Origin: Kiloniellaceae bacterium
GTDB lineage: Bacteria; Pseudomonadota; Alphaproteobacteria; Kiloniellales; J153
Assembly: GCA_021776135.1 (NCBI GenBank)
Contig: JAJFGL010000042.1
Location: forward strand, 1 to 43,729
DNA: 43,729 bases
Direction of reading: 5' to 3'
Shown here: positions 30,115 to 38,551 of the stretch, piece by piece
How the letters are laid out: every line of letters starts with the position of its first letter
How positions within the stretch are numbered: the first letter of the stretch is position 1
The notes under the pieces: generated by a model
Databases searched by the model: none
Seen by the model: the letters and a program-made list of their open reading frames with translations, nothing else
What the model was told of the DNA's origin: nothing
Made by a program: the position numbers and the translations under genes

Positions 30115-33083
30115 CACCGACTTTCAGCATCATTGTTCCCACCTACAATCAGGAGGAGTACCTTCCGGCCGCGTTGGACAGCATCCTGGCTCAAACCTGC
30201 TCCGACTGGGAGGCGGTGGTTGTCAACGATGGCTCCACCGATGGCACCCGGCAGATCCTTGATGCCTACACCGCACGCGATAGCCGGATCAGTGTGGTCC
30301 ATAAAGCTAACGGAGGCGTTGCCTCGGCGTTAAACCGCGGGCTCGCTGAGGCGCAGGGAGAGTGGATCAACTGGCTTAGTTCCGATGATCTGTTCGAGCC
30401 GCACAAGCTGGAATGTAACTTGAGGTACATCGCTGAGAATCCGGGCGCCGACTTTTTCTATAGTTATTTCCGGCTTCTGCGCGAACACACCGGTCAGATC
30501 GAGGAGCATGGCCTTTGGGGACCGCGTCCGAGGGCCAACCACGAGGTCATCGGCCTGTTTCTCCGAAATTACATCAGTGGCATTACCGTCTGCGTCCGGC
30601 GGGCGCTTTGGGAACAGGTCGGATATTTTGACGAGGAACTGCGGTTCGGCCAGGATTACGGCATGTGGCTCCGGCTGTTGAAACGGGCAAAGCCGAAATT
30701 TATTGGACAGTCGACGGTCATCAGCCGCAATCACGATGCGCAGGGTTCCGAAGTATTCCCTGCCGCCTGCTATTACGATAGTGCGCGGGCCGCGCTCCAG
30801 GTGCTTAACAAGTCGGATTTACACGCACTAGCACCATTTGTCGACCTCTCGGACGCCGAGGCGCTGAAGTCGCTGATGGACTCCGTCATGACGGTGGCCG
30901 CCGATCCCACATCCTTCGTCTACCGGCTGGGCAGCACTCCACTACTGGCCGCGCGGCTGGCGGAATTCCTGTGGGCGCCCGACGCGCCTCCGGCGGCGGC
31001 GGAACTGCGCCCGCGCTTTCTGGCGGAGGCGGGGCGCTTGGCGTTGAGCCACCAGGACGATGATTTTGGCCTCATGTGGTCTGTGCTACGCGCCACATTT
31101 ATTACGTCTGCCCAGGTAGCCGAGCCTCTGGTGGTGGATCCGGTTGAATTGGCCCTGTCAACCTATGCTCGATATGCCGCAGGTGGCCATGACCAAGCCC
31201 TCGAGCTGGAACGCTATATCACTTCATTGATGCAAGTTGCAGTCCTGCCCGTCGGCCAATCCCGACCAGGGGGACGGGTGCTTCTTTTGGCGCACTCAGA
31301 TCATGCGGACCTGAACCGTTGCGCGGCGGAGCTTGCCCAGGACGGTGTCCTAACCGTGCGTTCGGGCCAATACCTAGGCCAGGATCGCCTGGGCTACACG
31401 GTGCCCCTCGCGGGCGGAGCGGAGACCTCTGAGACACTGCCGCTTCTGGGTTGTTTTGACGTTGCTGCGTCACGCAAGGCGGCCGACCTGCCCTGGACAT
31501 GCGGCGCCCAGCGGTTGATGTTGGAAGGACCGGCGGACGAATGGGCCGGATACATTCGCGAGCGGCTACCTCTGGCAGCCGGTGGCGAGGCAGTAGCCGA
31601 ACCGGGTAAGGTGCAGGTGCTCATGCTCGGCCTGTCGTCCTGGGGCGGCGGCGCCGAAAGAGTGATGGCGGAGCTTTGTTCGGGCATCGACCGCGAACGC
31701 TTCTCTGTTGAGATAGCCTGCCTCTATCTGTCGCAGACAGGCGGCGATTATCCGCGGGACAGCATCATTCACATCCTGAGTGACGGCAGTAATGAATCCT
31801 ATTCCATCCTGAAGCATTCGACTGGAATCCAATCGCCGCCACCACTTCCAGCCAGCCGCCTGGATCGTTTTATACTAGCGATGTCACCGGAATTGCGCGC
31901 CATGCTCAAGGGCTTGGGTGGCCGGCAACTGCTCTTGGGCATTCGCTTGGCCGCCCGTCTGGCCCGGCGGTCCTACCATATGGGCCACCGTGCGGCTTTA
32001 CGTCTGGCCTTCAACGCACGCCCATATCTATTGGGTCTGAGCAAATTCACCAATCCGGAATCGTACCACGCCGCGTTATGGCGGATGCGCTACCGGCCGA
32101 TGCTCACCCGGTTGGCAGATATCCTTGACCGCACAAAGGGCGCCGTCGTGATCTCCTTCATGGAACACGCGACAATTCTTACTCGGCTTGCTTCACTTCC
32201 CGGTGGCACACCTCAGATAGTTTCGCTTCACACCCGGGAAAGTAGCTATTTGCCCATTATTTTCCCAGAGGAAAAGGAGCGCGATTTCGCTGAGGCGATG
32301 CTACGGCGGGCCGTTATTGAAAGTGGGGGGGCCTATCTCCCCGGACCGGGTTGCGCGCGGGATCTGGAAAATTATTTCGACCTTACACCGGAATTCGTCG
32401 GCGTCTTGCCAAATCCGACGAACGTTGCCCGGATTCGGTTTTTAGCCTCCGCTGAGAGTGACCAGCAGGAGTTGGACCGTTGGATTGCGAGCCGCAAACT
32501 TTTCGTGTCGATGGCGCGCCTTAACCCGGAGAAAAACCACACACTGCTAGTCGACGCCGTGGAGCGCCTGGGTGAGCGAGAAGACATAGCCGTCGTCTGC
32601 ATCGGCGATGGCATCCTGCGCCGAGACCTGGAGTCTGACGTACGCCGCCGTACCCTCGATGGTAGAATTCGGTTTGTGGGCACCATGGCGAACCCCTTTC
32701 CGTTGTTGAAGCGGGCTCATGGCCTGATTTTAACATCGCACTTCGAGGCATTCGGGTTGGTACTTGTCGAAGCCATGGCGCTCGACGTGCCGACGATCGC
32801 GGTCGATTGCCCATTTGGGCCGAGCGAAGTGCTCGACAATGGCCATTTCGGCATCCTTGTTCCTCCGGGCGATGCCGATAGCCTCGCCGATGCTATCCGA
32901 AGGTTGGCCGAGGACGCCGCGCTGGCGGATGAACTTATTCGGTTGGGACGTGAGAGGGCGCTTGAGTACGACGTAACGCGAGTTTTGCCGTTGTGGGAGG
33001 CGGCCATACTGGATTGCGCTGCTCGTGCCACGGTCTCTGTCGATACTGCGATGGCTTCCGTCTCGGTGGTCGAAGCCACGTGA
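30111..33083 (+). CDS. Bifunctional GT2-GT4 glycosyltransferase fusion (990 aa)
   Basis: Residues 1-230 are a GT2 enzyme: FSIIVPTYNQEEYLPAALDS, VVNDGSTDGTRQI, INWLSSDDLFEP with the SDD metal motif (91-93) and FGQDYGMWLRLL. Residues about 230-500 form an unassigned linker domain. From about 503 a GT4 enzyme follows: VLMLGLSSWGGGAERVMAEL with the GGAER loop, FVSMARLNPEKNHTLLVDAV, and SHFEAFGLVLVEAMALDVP as the E-x7-E region. Inside the GT4 N-domain an extra stretch of about 110 residues (roughly 565-680) rich in Arg/Leu helices is present, probably membrane-binding. Such fusions make repeats by alternating two linkages. ATGA start and GTGA end overlaps. Confidence 0.88.
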   Translation: MTPTFSIIVPTYNQEEYLPAALDSILAQTCSDWEAVVVNDGSTDGTRQILDAYTARDSRISVVHKANGGVASALNRGLAEAQGEWINWLSSDDLFEPHKLECNLRYIAENPGADFFYSYFRLLREHTGQIEEHGLWGPRPRANHEVIGLFLRNYISGITVCVRRALWEQVGYFDEELRFGQDYGMWLRLLKRAKPKFIGQSTVISRNHDAQGSEVFPAACYYDSARAALQVLNKSDLHALAPFVDLSDAEALKSLMDSVMTVAADPTSFVYRLGSTPLLAARLAEFLWAPDAPPAAAELRPRFLAEAGRLALSHQDDDFGLMWSVLRATFITSAQVAEPLVVDPVELALSTYARYAAGGHDQALELERYITSLMQVAVLPVGQSRPGGRVLLLAHSDHADLNRCAAELAQDGVLTVRSGQYLGQDRLGYTVPLAGGAETSETLPLLGCFDVAASRKAADLPWTCGAQRLMLEGPADEWAGYIRERLPLAAGGEAVAEPGKVQVLMLGLSSWGGGAERVMAELCSGIDRERFSVEIACLYLSQTGGDYPRDSIIHILSDGSNESYSILKHSTGIQSPPPLPASRLDRFILAMSPELRAMLKGLGGRQLLLGIRLAARLARRSYHMGHRAALRLAFNARPYLLGLSKFTNPESYHAALWRMRYRPMLTRLADILDRTKGAVVISFMEHATILTRLASLPGGTPQIVSLHTRESSYLPIIFPEEKERDFAEAMLRRAVIESGGAYLPGPGCARDLENYFDLTPEFVGVLPNPTNVARIRFLASAESDQQELDRWIASRKLFVSMARLNPEKNHTLLVDAVERLGEREDIAVVCIGDGILRRDLESDVRRRTLDGRIRFVGTMANPFPLLKRAHGLILTSHFEAFGLVLVEAMALDVPTIAVDCPFGPSEVLDNGHFGILVPPGDADSLADAIRRLAEDAALADELIRLGRERALEYDVTRVLPLWEAAILDCAARATVSVDTAMASVSVVEAT

Positions 33084-34282
33084 TACCGGCCAATCCTATT
33101 CGCATCCTATTCGTCGGGGAGATTCAGAGCACCCATGCACAGTCGTGGATTCGGCTGCTCGACGGTCACGGTTTCGATATCCGCTGTTTCGCCATCAGCC
33201 GCGGCGCCATCGCGCCCGACTTTGAGCACTCCGTGATCTACACGGGGAAGACGCGGTTGCGCGACTGGCCGCGCCGGCGCGGCTTGCCGGCACCTTTGGT
33301 CGATCTACTTTCGGCTCTGTCGATCAAGGCTGGGCGCGATTTGCACGCCGTGTTAGGTAAGCGGCTTTTAGGCCGTCTCATACGCAGCTTCCGGCCACAC
33401 ATTTTACATTGCTTCGGCGCCAGTTACGGTGGGCTGTTCGCCTTGTCTGCTCTGGAGAAGGCGGATCTGATTGGGGCCACGCGGTTGGTGGTTCAGGTCC
33501 GCGGTGGCCCCGACCTTCTGGACGGCTTGACTCATCCCCGAACGCGGAATCGGCTCGATAGGCTGTTTCGGCTATGCGATTTGCTCATATGCGACAATCC
33601 TGCGAACTACCGAATCGCGACGGACCATGGTTGCGCGCCGGACCGCCAGTTTGAGCGCTCGGTGCCAGGCACCGGCGGTTTCAACATTCCCGACATACCT
33701 CCTACACCACCATCGGGCCGCTCCAGGCTTTTGTTTATTCCGAAAGCTTATGAGGGGTATCAGAGCAAGGTGCTGCCGATGCTTGAGGGGCTCCATTCGG
33801 TCTGGGATCAGCTTCAGCCAATAACAATTCTGATGACAGCCGTAAATCCCGAAGCCGAGAACGCTATTCGCCGTTTGCCTGCCGAAATCCAGGCGGCAAT
33901 CCAATGGCATGATCGTGTGGACAGGGGGGTTGTGATGGAGGCTATGCGCCGGGCACGGGTCATGCTGGCCCCTTCCGTGATGGACGGAATTCCAAACGTG
34001 CTTTACGAGGCCATGCTGGGTGGGGCCGCGCCCGTCGTTTCCCCGCTTTCTGGATTGACGCCATTGTTTGAAAATGAACGCCACCTGCTCTATGCCCGAA
34101 ATCTCTTCCCTGACGAGATTGGTGCCGCCGTTGTCCGCCTGATGGTTGACGACGCGCTCGCTGACCGAATCGCACTAGCCAATCGATCGCTTTTATCGCA
34201 GCTGGCCGACCGGATGGCAATTCGCGGCGATGTTGTAACGGCCTACCGCCGACTTGCTTTAGGGGAGGCCTCTGGGTCGTAG
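33080..34282 (+). CDS. Glycosyltransferase family 4-like (400 aa), paralogue of 28786
   Basis: IRILFVGEIQSTHAQSWIRL, ILHCFGASYGGLFALSALEK, VVQVRGGPDLLDGL, LLFIPKAYEGYQSKVLPMLE and APSVMDGIPNVLYEAMLGG follow the same order as the 28786 product. It is shorter, mainly in the segment after the first 50 residues. GTG at 33080 overlaps the previous stop (GTGA); the longer reading to 32993 lies inside the fusion gene. Together with its paralogue it brackets the GT2-GT4 fusion, which suggests duplication within the locus followed by divergence of acceptor or donor choice. No close downstream gene: a gap of 148 bases to the next candidate frame. Confidence 0.8.
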   Translation: MIPANPIRILFVGEIQSTHAQSWIRLLDGHGFDIRCFAISRGAIAPDFEHSVIYTGKTRLRDWPRRRGLPAPLVDLLSALSIKAGRDLHAVLGKRLLGRLIRSFRPHILHCFGASYGGLFALSALEKADLIGATRLVVQVRGGPDLLDGLTHPRTRNRLDRLFRLCDLLICDNPANYRIATDHGCAPDRQFERSVPGTGGFNIPDIPPTPPSGRSRLLFIPKAYEGYQSKVLPMLEGLHSVWDQLQPITILMTAVNPEAENAIRRLPAEIQAAIQWHDRVDRGVVMEAMRRARVMLAPSVMDGIPNVLYEAMLGGAAPVVSPLSGLTPLFENERHLLYARNLFPDEIGAAVVRLMVDDALADRIALANRSLLSQLADRMAIRGDVVTAYRRLALGEASGS

Positions 34283-34430
34283 GCGTGGACGGGAAACGCA
34301 GGTGGCACGACATTATCACTTTTAAACGACCGGCAACGTCGGCAATGCAGCGCGTGTAGTCCGCATGCAAAAGAACTATTACTGCTTCCACAGGCGCAGA
34401 TAGTCAATTCCGCGAATAGCCTTTAGAAAT
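34283..34430. other. Intergenic gap before the last glycosyltransferase
   Basis: This is one of the few real gaps in the plus-strand locus. It holds AT-rich tracts (TTATCACTTTTAAACGACC; GAATAGCCTTTAGAAATATG) that could include a promoter or processing site, but no clear -35/-10 pair or T-tailed hairpin was found. Base composition falls compared with upstream genes, which suggests that the last transferase was added separately. Confidence 0.3.
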
Positions 34431-34589
34431 ATGCTATTTACCGTGCCTTATATCTTCGGCCATGAAATTGGCGCGGGAGGAATTCTCGAATTTCGTGGAC
34501 ACATGAGCGACTGGCTGTACAGGGAGACACCGTTGCGGGAATTTCTAGAAACTCGGGTACCGCTCGAACGGCGCACGATGATCGCATGA
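34431..34589 (+). CDS. Small ORF coupled to the last glycosyltransferase (52 aa), possible remnant
   Basis: An uninterrupted frame MLFTVPYIFGHEIGAGG to a TGA that overlaps the next ATG as ATGA. The second half, MSDWLYRETPLREFLETRV, faintly resembles the C-terminal K-GF-P--WLRGPLR segment of AsnB-like proteins (compare VADWLRGPLRELAAE at the end of the 25595 gene), so it may be a decayed tail of such a gene. It could equally be a short leader peptide that couples translation. No good ribosome site precedes the ATG. Treat as uncertain. Confidence 0.3.
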   Translation: MLFTVPYIFGHEIGAGGILEFRGHMSDWLYRETPLREFLETRVPLERRTMIA

Positions 34590-35713
34590 CACCGACTGTT
34601 CTGCACGTCATCACAGGGCTGGGCGCTGGCGGGGCCGAGCGAATGCTCACTCGTGTCGCCTTCGCTAACTGCGGTCCGGATGCGCCCAGACAAGTCGTAG
34701 TTTCGCTGATGGACGAAGGCGTGCACGGTGCGAGTTTAAGGGCCAACGGTGTCGAACTTCACTGCCTAGGTATGCGACGCAGGCTTTCGTTCCTTGCGCT
34801 ACTCCCTCGCTTGATTGCCGTTATGCGCAAAGTTCAACCTGATGTGATAATGACGTGGCTCTATCATGCCGACCTTGTCGGCATATTGGGCGCCTCTTTG
34901 GCTGGCTTAGGCGTGCGGCGTGTGGTTTGGAACTTGAGATGTTCGGATATTGACTTCTCACACCATGCTCGATCTACCCGGTGGGCCGTGTCACTGCTGG
35001 CTTGGCTATCGCCTTTGCCGTGGGCGGTAGCAACGAATTCCCAAGCCGGCCGGCGAGCTCATGAAGCGTTGGGCTATCGCCCTCGTCGTTGGATTTACCT
35101 CCCCAACGGCTTCGATACCGAAGAATGGCGTCCCGATGCAACAGACCGCGCCATGGTGAGGAATGATTTAGATCTCGCAGATTCTGCGCTGGTGGTTGGC
35201 ATGGTAGCTCGCGCAGATCCACAAAAGGACTATGCTACCTTTCTTGCCGCCGCCGAGCTTGTAGCGGCGCAGCATCCCCAAGCATGCTTCGTGCTGATCG
35301 GCCGTAACACCGGCCAACTGAGAATCCCACCTATTTTGCTGGGCCGACTGACGGCTCTTGGAGAGCGGCGTGATGTGGCACGTCTCTTGCGCGGCCTCGA
35401 CATAGCCGTTCTCAGCTCAGCTTACGGCGAGGGATTTCCAAACACACTTGGTGAAGCCATGGCGACCGAATTGCCATGCGTGGCAACCGATGTCGGTGAT
35501 GTCGCGGATCTGATAGGCGATGCAGAGTTGGTTGTTGCGCCCAGAAATCCAATGGCACTTGCAAATGCGATCGATGTCGTTATCTCGGAAAGTAGAGAAA
35601 ACAGGGCCCTTAGAGGTCAACGGGGTAGGGAAAAAATTAAACACCAATATGGCATCGAAAGAGTGGCAAGGATCTATCGAGATCTTTGGTTCTCCGTGTG
35701 GAAAAACGGCTAG
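34586..35713 (+). CDS. Glycosyltransferase family 4 (375 aa)
   Basis: GT-B: TVLHVITGLGAGGAERMLTR with the GGAER acceptor loop, VIMTWLYHADLVGILGA, RWIYLPNGFDTEEWRPD, VVGMVARADPQKDYATFLAA and SSAYGEGFPNTLGEAMATELP. The donor-binding acidic position is within GEGFPNTLGEAMA. It closes the plus-strand polysaccharide run. The 3' third (after about 35500) is more AT-rich than the upstream transferases. No obvious terminator follows; IS fragments begin about 320 bases downstream. The start at 34586 overlaps the small ORF (ATGA). Confidence 0.86.
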   Translation: MTPTVLHVITGLGAGGAERMLTRVAFANCGPDAPRQVVVSLMDEGVHGASLRANGVELHCLGMRRRLSFLALLPRLIAVMRKVQPDVIMTWLYHADLVGILGASLAGLGVRRVVWNLRCSDIDFSHHARSTRWAVSLLAWLSPLPWAVATNSQAGRRAHEALGYRPRRWIYLPNGFDTEEWRPDATDRAMVRNDLDLADSALVVGMVARADPQKDYATFLAAAELVAAQHPQACFVLIGRNTGQLRIPPILLGRLTALGERRDVARLLRGLDIAVLSSAYGEGFPNTLGEAMATELPCVATDVGDVADLIGDAELVVAPRNPMALANAIDVVISESRENRALRGQRGREKIKHQYGIERVARIYRDLWFSVWKNG

Positions 35714-36033
35714 CCATGCGTGGAAAAATGGATACCGAAAGGTCATTGGTATGTATAAACTCTGTCCAATCCCAGGAACTTTGATCGGGTGATGTGAGCG
35801 CAGATTCGTGTTTGTCTATCAGGCCGACGGCGGCGATCACTGCGACCGAGGTCCTTGGGCTTGACCCACAGATGCGCTCGGCTTGGCGTACCTTCAGAAT
35901 AGGTGGCGTCGGACTAGAAATTAGGTGTATTCGTTCCGATCTGATCTGACACCGAGCCTTTGAATAGGTTAAGGATTGCCAATTTTGATGAAGGTGCAAA
36001 CCACAACATCAAAACACTATTGGGGCAACCCTC
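35714..36033. other. Non-coding gap, probable IS481 left flank
   Basis: No gene is convincing here. The frames crossing it are short or antisense, including a 120-residue minus frame that reaches into the glycosyltransferase gene. ATTAGGTGTATTCGTTCC and GATCTGATCTGACACCG, just before the IS481-type fragment, look like end sequence of an insertion element, but no terminal repeat pair could be matched because the right end is lost. Composition is mixed, consistent with several past insertions. Confidence 0.3.
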
Positions 36034-36170
36034 ATGCCACAGAGTACCCCAAAAGTCATCCGGCATAAAATCGGACTTCTCAATCTGGTAGAAGAACTCG
36101 GCAAGGTGTCGAAGGCGTGTCAGATGATGGGCCTGTCGCGCGATACGTTTTATTGCGACAGGGAAGTGGT
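36034..36170 (+). pseudogene. IS481-type transposase, N-terminal remnant
   Basis: MPQSTPKVIRHKIGLLNLVE and LGKVSKACQMMGLSRDTFY are the start and helix-turn-helix of IS481-family transposases (normally about 350 residues, with a DDE domain after the HTH). The match ends near 36170, where the sequence continues as the reverse complement of an IS256-type transposase; the open frame that runs on to 36462 is antisense to that fragment and meaningless. Only about 13% of the element's protein remains. It cannot transpose by itself. Confidence 0.8.
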
Positions 36171-36450
36171 CGAGGAAGCCGGGGAAGTAGGATCCCTTCT
36201 TCTACTTGGGGATCTTCAGCTCGACGGTGCCGGCGCGGGTCTCCCAGACCCGGTCGCCGTTGCACTGGTTGATCCGATCAGGCGAGCGCTCGCCGCAGCC
36301 CGTGCCAGTCAGGCCTTGCACCTGCAGTTCCATCAAACGCTGGGCGGTGAAGCCGATCATCTCGCGCAACAGATCGGCGTCAGATCGCTTTTCCAGCAAA
36401 GTACGAAGCGTCATCATGTCATCGACAATCGAGGCATTCCCTGGCTCCAA
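36171..36450 (-). pseudogene. IS256-type (mutator) transposase, N-terminal remnant
   Basis: Minus strand from 36450: TLRTLLEKRSDADLLREMIG, FTAQRLMELQVQGLTG, GERSPDRINQCNGD, WETRAGTVELKIPK, then a TAG stop where the family normally has a coding residue, then KKGSYFPGFL. This is the N-terminal 90 or so of about 400 residues. Besides the nonsense codon, a short deletion is suggested in the NG-DR-WETR stretch. The fragment is fused tail to tail with the IS481-type remnant at about 36170, so one element inserted into or recombined with the other and both then decayed. Confidence 0.82.
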
Positions 36451-36901
36451 GTTGCGTCGTGATGAGCAAGCCTTATTCCGGAAACCGCGATGACCGCCCG
36501 CTGTGGGTAACCGGCTTGCCTAGCCCTGACCCTCGGCGGTCGCCACGCCAAGCTGGTTGCCCACGGCGCCTACGCCGTGTTGAGGGATACAACCCGGTCA
36601 ATTGCCGACAGAAATCTTTAAAACCTCACATCTAGCACGCAACTAGCACGCAATCTGTGCCTAGCCCTCGCGGCATCTTGCCCACCTTTGCCCACCCCCG
36701 CCCCCAGGTGCCCACTGTTTTCCGGCCCGCGTGGTATTTGATTAGAAGGCTTGCATCATTTGTGGCTTCTGGCACATCTTCTGCCTTCACGGTCAAGCTG
36801 GTGGAGGGGGCCGGGAGTGGCCCAATCCATAGTAGCAGGGGTCGACCTTGGTGCTTTTGCCTCCATAGCCTAATTCTTCTTTGTATTTAGGTGTTCCTTG
36901 A
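36451..36901. other. Non-coding gap between IS remnants and the first pseudogene
   Basis: No gene can be supported. A 57-codon frame starting at the ATG at 36462 has no recognisable features and odd codon use. The segment contains an 11-bp tandem repeat (CTAGCACGCAA twice, 36632-36653) and a C-rich stretch with TTGCCCACC/TTTGCCCACC repeats (about 36679-36720). It may hold an old element end or integration scar. Upstream of the pseudogene, TTTAGGTGTTCCTTGA lies just before its ATG, without a strong ribosome site. Confidence 0.35.
36632..36653. repeat. 11-bp tandem repeat, CTAGCACGCAA x2
   Basis: CTAGCACGCAA occurs twice back to back, followed by TCTGTGCCTAGCC, which partly echoes it. It is in the non-coding boundary next to the IS remnants. 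It could be a recombination scar, a protein-binding site or a chance duplication; two copies are too few to decide. Confidence 0.5.
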
Positions 36902-37649
36902 ATGGCAGAGGCGGTTGATTGGGTTGTTGTGGGGGCTGGCGTCGTGGGCTTGGCGGTTGCCCGCCAGCTGGCGTGCGATGGCCGCGATGTCCTGGTTGTC
37001 GAGGCCGTGAGCAGCATCGGCACGCAGATCAGATCGCGCAATTCCGAGGTCATTCACACTGGGATTTACTATCAGCCGGGCTCGCTAAAAGCGCGGCTTT
37101 GCCGGCGTGGCCGGGATCTGCTTTACGCCTTCTGCGATGATTATCATGTCGGATATCGCTGCTGCGAAAAGCTGATTGTCATCACGGCGCCGGAGCAGGC
37201 CGGCACTTTGAAGGATCTCATGGCGCGCGGTGCAGCCAAATGGGGTCGAGGGCCTTGCATACATCCCGCGCGAAGACGCCGAGGCATTGGAACCGGAAAT
37301 TAAGTGCTTGGCCGCGCTCCACTCACCCTCCACCGGAATCATCGATAGCCATGGCTTTATGGCCGCCCTGCAGGACGATGCGGAAACTCATGGCGCGATG
37401 ATCGCGTTCTCCAGCCAAGTCCTTCCCGCGGCAAGTATCCCCCGGGGGCTAGCCCAACAGATTGGCGGTACCGAAGAAATTGAGATCGTCGCGCTTTGCG
37501 TTGTCAATTGTGCCGGGCTCCGCGCGGTAGACTTGACGAACAAGGTCGAGGGGCTGGCCAAAGCGCATATCCTCAAACAACGGCTGACCAGCCAAGCAGC
37601 CGTGCGCCGCGTAAAATTAGATCACTGCAACCGTAATTCGTCACCGTAA
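36902..37649 (+). pseudogene. L-2-hydroxyglutarate oxidase-like flavoprotein, frameshifted and truncated
   Basis: The first frame gives VVVGAGVVGLAVARQLA (FAD Rossmann), RNSEVIHTGIYYQPGSLKA and KLIVITAPEQ, the typical start of LhgO-type oxidases. At the A-run 37238-37240 one extra A shifts the frame: removing it restores GVEGLAYIPREDAEALEPEI continuing into the 37230-37649 frame (HSPSTGIIDSHGFMAALQ). Similarity fades after KVEGLAKAHI near 37570, so roughly the last 40% of the normal 370-400 residues is missing. The gene is therefore dead. It would have oxidised L-2-hydroxyglutarate or a similar hydroxy acid. Confidence 0.85.
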
Positions 37650-37673
37650 TTCCAAAACGCAAGGAATGCAGGC

Positions 37674-38535
37674 ATGACGAATATCGTACTGCTAGGCGCC
37701 GGGGGCAAGATGGGCGTTCGCCTGGCCGCGAATCTTAAGGCCTCGCGATTTCACGTCGATCATGTGGAGATATCCGAAGCGGGCCGCGCAAGGCTTGAAA
37801 AAACGTAGGCGTCGAAGCCGTCGGCCGGGACAGAGTATTGCCGGATGCCGATATCGTTCTCATGGCTGTTCCCGACCGCCTGATCGGGCAAATCGCCCAT
37901 TCCATAATTGACAAGGTGAAACCGGGCGCCGCTCTGATTGTGTTGGATGCCGCGGCTCCCTTCGCCGGCGAAATGCCCGAGCGCGCCGATGTCACCTATT
38001 TTTGCACCCATCCTTGCCATCCGCCACTCTTCGATTTTACCCCCGATGTGGAAGCACAGAAGGATTTTTTCGGGGGCGTCTCGGGGCCGCAGGGTATTGT
38101 ATGCGCCCTAATCCAGGGCCCGGACGCGCACTATGCGCTGTGCCAAGAAGTGGCGAAGATTATCTATGGGCCGGTGGCCCACTCGAACCGCTGCACCCTT
38201 GAGCATCTTGCAATCCTTGAGCCGGCCCTTTCCGAAACCGTGGGCGCGACACTGGCGCTGGCGCTACGCGAAGCAACCGATAGGGCCGTCAGCATGGGCG
38301 TGCCGCGCGGCGGCGTCATGGACTTTATCTCGGCCACCTGAAAATTGAGCTTGGAATCGCTTTTCAGGCGTTTCCAGAGGGTAATTTTTCCGATGGCGCC
38401 CTGCACGCGATCGAATAGGCCCGCCCTTTGATTTTCAGGGAGGGATGGCTGGAACGCATATTCAACAAGGACGCCATTAAGCAGTCCGTCAAGGACATCT
38501 GCGGCGCGATGCCGCCGCGCGCCAGCGCTAAGTAA
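37674..38535 (+). pseudogene. Phosphogluconate dehydrogenase-like (PGDH_C) oxidoreductase, three lesions
   Basis: The protein can be reassembled from three frames. IVLLGAGGKMGVRLAANL (NAD binding) runs to the A-run 37798-37803, where a frameshift gives a premature TAG. It continues as DRVLPDADIVLMAVPDRLIG, THPCHPPLFDF and TEQ-type helices to 38323. There a T-run (38324-38326) has lost one base, after which YLGHLKIELGIAFQAFP and FSDGALHAIE follow. An in-frame TAG at 38416-38418 then interrupts ARPLIFREGWLERIF, which runs to TAA at 38533-38535. Relatives with a PGDH_C domain include D-apionate oxidoisomerase; the true substrate is unknown. Several independent lesions argue for real decay rather than sequencing error. 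Confidence 0.85.
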
Positions 38536-38551
38536 GCTTATCGGCATGTGG

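Noticed and set aside
35024-35031. Third GCGGTAGC, preceded by GG as in ops
   Set aside because: It is within the last glycosyltransferase coding region, far from any operon start, so it is treated as chance.
35637-35999. Minus-strand 120-residue frame
   Set aside because: It runs antisense into the glycosyltransferase gene, has no ribosome site or recognisable domain, and probably reflects IS flank sequence.
36034-36462. A 142-residue single protein
   Set aside because: The first 45 residues are an IS481 transposase start; the rest is antisense to an IS256 fragment.
36462-36635. 57-codon plus frame after the IS256 remnant
   Set aside because: Proline/arginine-rich with no family resemblance, no ribosome site, and in a decayed region.
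36902-38535. Treating the disrupted genes as sequencing errors
   Set aside because: Homopolymer indels could be errors singly, but a substitution-type TAG and loss of the 3' part of the first gene indicate real decay.
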